Source: Ruminiclostridium cellobioparum DSM 1351 = ATCC 15832 (GTDB lineage: Bacteria; Bacillota; Clostridia; Acetivibrionales; DSM-1351). Taken from it: 64,000 nucleotides of DNA. The stretch's first letter is position 1. Each line of letters begins with the position of its first letter. Shown piece by piece: positions 62,144 through 64,000 of the stretch. Location of the stretch: assembly GCF_000621505.1 (NCBI RefSeq), contig NZ_JHYD01000001.1, forward strand, positions 344,146 through 408,145, read 5' to 3'. The notes beneath the pieces are model-generated. The model had not been told where the DNA came from. It searched no databases and saw only the letters and a program-made list of their open reading frames with translations. Position numbers and translations under genes: made by a program.

Positions 62144-62536
62144 TTACTTTACACTCCTTCTGTTTTGATTTTGCGCATTTTTCTGATGCCGGATATGGAA
62201 TATTCAAACAGCACAACCCCCCCTTTTTCTTTTACATATTTACCCAACACAGTCAATGCTGAACTAAAAATTGTCATATTAGGAAAAATTAGCATATTTA
62301 ATTAGATTTTAACATATTTTAAAAGGAATAAATTGTAATATTTTCTGTTTTTTACATTATTTATGAAATTGGTGAGATTAGATAAATAATTTAGAAGGAT
62401 AAACTAATACGCTAATTTATTTAGGACAAATTTTAATATTCAGTGAATGTGAATATAAATGAAATAGAAGTCAGCTCCTGATTTAAAGATGCTATGAAAG
62501 AAATTTCAACAAATGCAGCAAGGAGGTAACAGGGCA
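62144..62536. other. AT-rich intergenic region
   Basis: 393 bases without a gene, between the divergent GH44 and recombinase-remnant genes. It should contain the GH44 promoter. No clear consensus was found. Confidence 0.4.
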
Positions 62537-62950
62537 ATGCTGGGATTCAACAAGCCTGATATCAATTATCACATAGGAATATATGTTCGGCAGAGCAGAG
62601 ATGAAAATGAAGAAAATCTTGAAACAATTGAAACTCAAAAAAAACTATTGGTTGATTATGTAAAAAGAAATAATCTGGGGACAATATACAAAACGTATGT
62701 CGATGATAATGTGTCTGGGTCAGGCTTTGAGAGAGATGCTCTGGAAGAGCTGAAAAAGGATGTGTTGTCCTGCAACATTAATCTGATAGTACTGAAGGAT
62801 TTATCAAGACTGGGAAGGAATAATGCCAAAACATTACTTTTTCTTGACTTTCTTGAGGAGTACGGTGTGCGTGTAATAACCTCCGACGGGAGATATGACA
62901 GTTTGAAGGATAATGAAACGGTGGGTATTGATACGTGGTATAACGAGTGA
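62537..62950 (+). pseudogene. Truncated large serine recombinase (resolvase domain only)
   Basis: The product (137 residues) holds the N-terminal catalytic domain of a large serine recombinase: YVRQSRDENEEN contains the nucleophile Ser, then YVDDNVSGSGFERDALEEL and LKDLSRLGRN, where Arg and Asp residues assist strand exchange. The frame ends at VGIDTWYNE; normal proteins continue for about 350 residues with DNA-binding domains. An inverted repeat overlaps the stop. AAGGAGG precedes the ATG at 62537. It is probably the scar of a lost mobile element. Confidence 0.8.
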
Positions 62951-62986
62951 TATGTATAATCATAGACATATTACTTGTTATACCAC
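62935..62986. repeat. Inverted repeat at the break of the recombinase gene
   Basis: Arms of 21 bases (GTGGTATAAC-AGT-ATATGT and complement, with two G-T-type mismatches) flank ten bases. It overlaps the truncated stop codon. Confidence 0.7.
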
Positions 62987-63089
62987 TAAATGTTTTTTAT
63001 ATTTGCCGCAGCATTTTTCAATTTGAGCCTATCTATACTTTTGAATATCCGGTATTTGCAATTTTTATAAAGTTACGGCTTTTCTGTCT

Positions 63090-63133
63090 GTCAACAAATT
63101 ACCTTAATGTTACAAATAAGGTAATTTGTTGAC
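63090..63133. repeat. Perfect 17-bp inverted repeat
   Basis: GTCAACAAATTACCTTA at 63090-63106 and its exact complement at 63117-63133, with a 10-base loop. It could be a mobile-element end, an operator or a terminator of unknown gene. Confidence 0.7.
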
Positions 63134-63286
63134 GATGAATATTTAAATAGTTTATAATGTAAAAGGTACTAAAGTTTGTAAATACACGTTATTGGACTTT
63201 AGTATTTTAAAACACATGAATTGTTTAATAATATTGACATCAATAAAAATTATCTCTGCTAATTTCAGAACAACAAGAGGTGTAGT

Positions 63287-63865
63287 ATGAAATTAAAGTC
63301 AGGTTTATTAATAATTATAGCTATTATTACATTATTTAGCTCAAGTTGCTCCAATAATTCTGAGAATTTATCAACCTCAACAAGTAGTAATGAAATCACA
63401 ATCCTCTCAAATTATGAAACTTTGTCTGTTACTTATACTGGATATGAAGAAAGTTACAGGTTTGTAAGCAAATCTGCTCCGGTTTTATGGATGCCTGATG
63501 ACAGCAGTCTCAAAGTTTGTGATCTTAACGATACCTTGGTAGAAGTAATATTTGCAGGCTATACCACTTACGATACTACGTGGTTGTTTGTAGTTTTTAG
63601 AACGTATGATACACCTACAAATAATCGAGGATGGATACGCGAATCAAATACTGAAAAATATACAAAAGAGAACCAAAAGCTTATAAAAGATATCATTATC
63701 CCTAAAGGAACCCTGGGAGTTGATAAAAATGAAAACTATGTTGAAAGCTACGATCAGTTTGGATTTATTGAAAAACAAGAGGAAGATAAAGTACTTATAA
63801 TGTTTGCCGGTGGAAAAGAAGCCTGGTATTATAAAAAAGACATAAAGTACCCGCCTTTGGATTGA
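63287..63865 (+). CDS. Putative lipoprotein, unknown function
   Basis: A 192-residue protein. The signal peptide ends in the lipobox SSSC (Cys21). The mature part has a Ser/Thr-rich linker followed by a beta-rich domain (WMPDDSSLKVC, WLFVVFRTYDTP, GWIRES) like a small SH3-type or stand-alone envelope domain. Family not recognised. AGAGGTG precedes the ATG. It lies just after the recombinase remnant in accessory DNA; bases 63866-64000 show no gene. Confidence 0.65.
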   Translation: MKLKSGLLIIIAIITLFSSSCSNNSENLSTSTSSNEITILSNYETLSVTYTGYEESYRFVSKSAPVLWMPDDSSLKVCDLNDTLVEVIFAGYTTYDTTWLFVVFRTYDTPTNNRGWIRESNTEKYTKENQKLIKDIIIPKGTLGVDKNENYVESYDQFGFIEKQEEDKVLIMFAGGKEAWYYKKDIKYPPLD

Positions 63866-64000
63866 TAGGGGTTTAATAAAAGGTTTAGTTATCACAGTAA
63901 AAATGATTTAAACTTAAAATAAAGGATAAATCTTTATATCAAAATTATCATTTCTACAATCTTTACCTTTCAAGTATTCAACCTTTTCAAGAACACTTTT

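Overview
The window looks like a low-GC, spore-forming, cellulosome-producing clostridium of the Ruminiclostridium (Clostridium cellulolyticum/papyrosolvens) type. This is inferred from four separate genes carrying type I dockerins (SGNH hydrolase, GH9-CBM3c, CBM35-GH26 and GH44-PKD-CBM44), several spore genes (gerM, CwlJ- and GerQ-like proteins, CotF proteins, a gerA-type operon) and an anaerobe-type Re-citrate synthase next to aconitase. No rRNA, CRISPR array, intact transposase or prophage was seen.

Layout. 1-13 kb: the C-terminal part of a polysaccharide deacetylase, two small unknown genes, argG-argH on the minus strand, divergent ruvC-ruvA-ruvB, queH, an N-acetylmuramoyl-L-alanine amidase, and gerM-rph-rdgB-phosphodiesterase (the same order as gerM-rph-ysnA-ysnB in Bacillus). 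13-21 kb: tRNA-Gly and tRNA-Arg followed by an unusual structured repeat, then an accessory stretch with a KTSC protein, an ArsR-EFR1 ferredoxin operon ending in a truncated dehydrogenase, a chloramphenicol acetyltransferase remnant, a methyltransferase, two coat proteins, a secreted GH11 xylanase with a long leader and an FGE-type lipoprotein. 21-27 kb: cwlJ/gerQ-like pair, mtnN, a His-rich ferredoxin divergent from a Crp/Fnr regulator, an SPFH/ribbon-helix-helix pair and a chemotaxis receptor. 27-35 kb: Re-citrate synthase, aconitase and a GntR regulator, with a perfect 28-bp palindrome over the first promoter; XRE-peptide deformylase; a MerR regulator with a C-terminal FlhA-like domain.

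35-49 kb: dockerin SGNH hydrolase, a flavin-type split-barrel protein, tRNA-Glu with a second copy of the structured repeat, an ECF sigma/anti-sigma pair, rsmF, an RsuA-type pseudouridine synthase, a methyltransferase, a cytosolic starch-binding-like protein, a membrane-anchored deacetylase, ahcY-mtaD and a 5-formyl-THF cyclo-ligase. 49-62 kb: a dockerin GH26-GH9 operon, a gerA-type germinant receptor operon with an extra small membrane protein, a secreted beta-propeller-like protein and the GH44 enzyme. 62-64 kb: a broken large serine recombinase flanked by strong inverted repeats, then a lipoprotein.

Working together: the dockerin enzymes and GH11 attack plant cell walls; ahcY, mtaD and mtnN recycle S-adenosylmethionine by-products; Re-citrate synthase and aconitase supply 2-oxoglutarate precursors, probably under GntR control. 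The most noteworthy unexplained signals are the two homologous tRNA-tail-flanked structured repeats (13.4 and 37.3 kb), the MerR-FlhA-like fusion, the palindrome/pseudoknot region between argG and ruvC, and the GH11 leader with a near-perfect Shine-Dalgarno far upstream of the gene. All function calls rest on reading motifs by eye; no database search was run.
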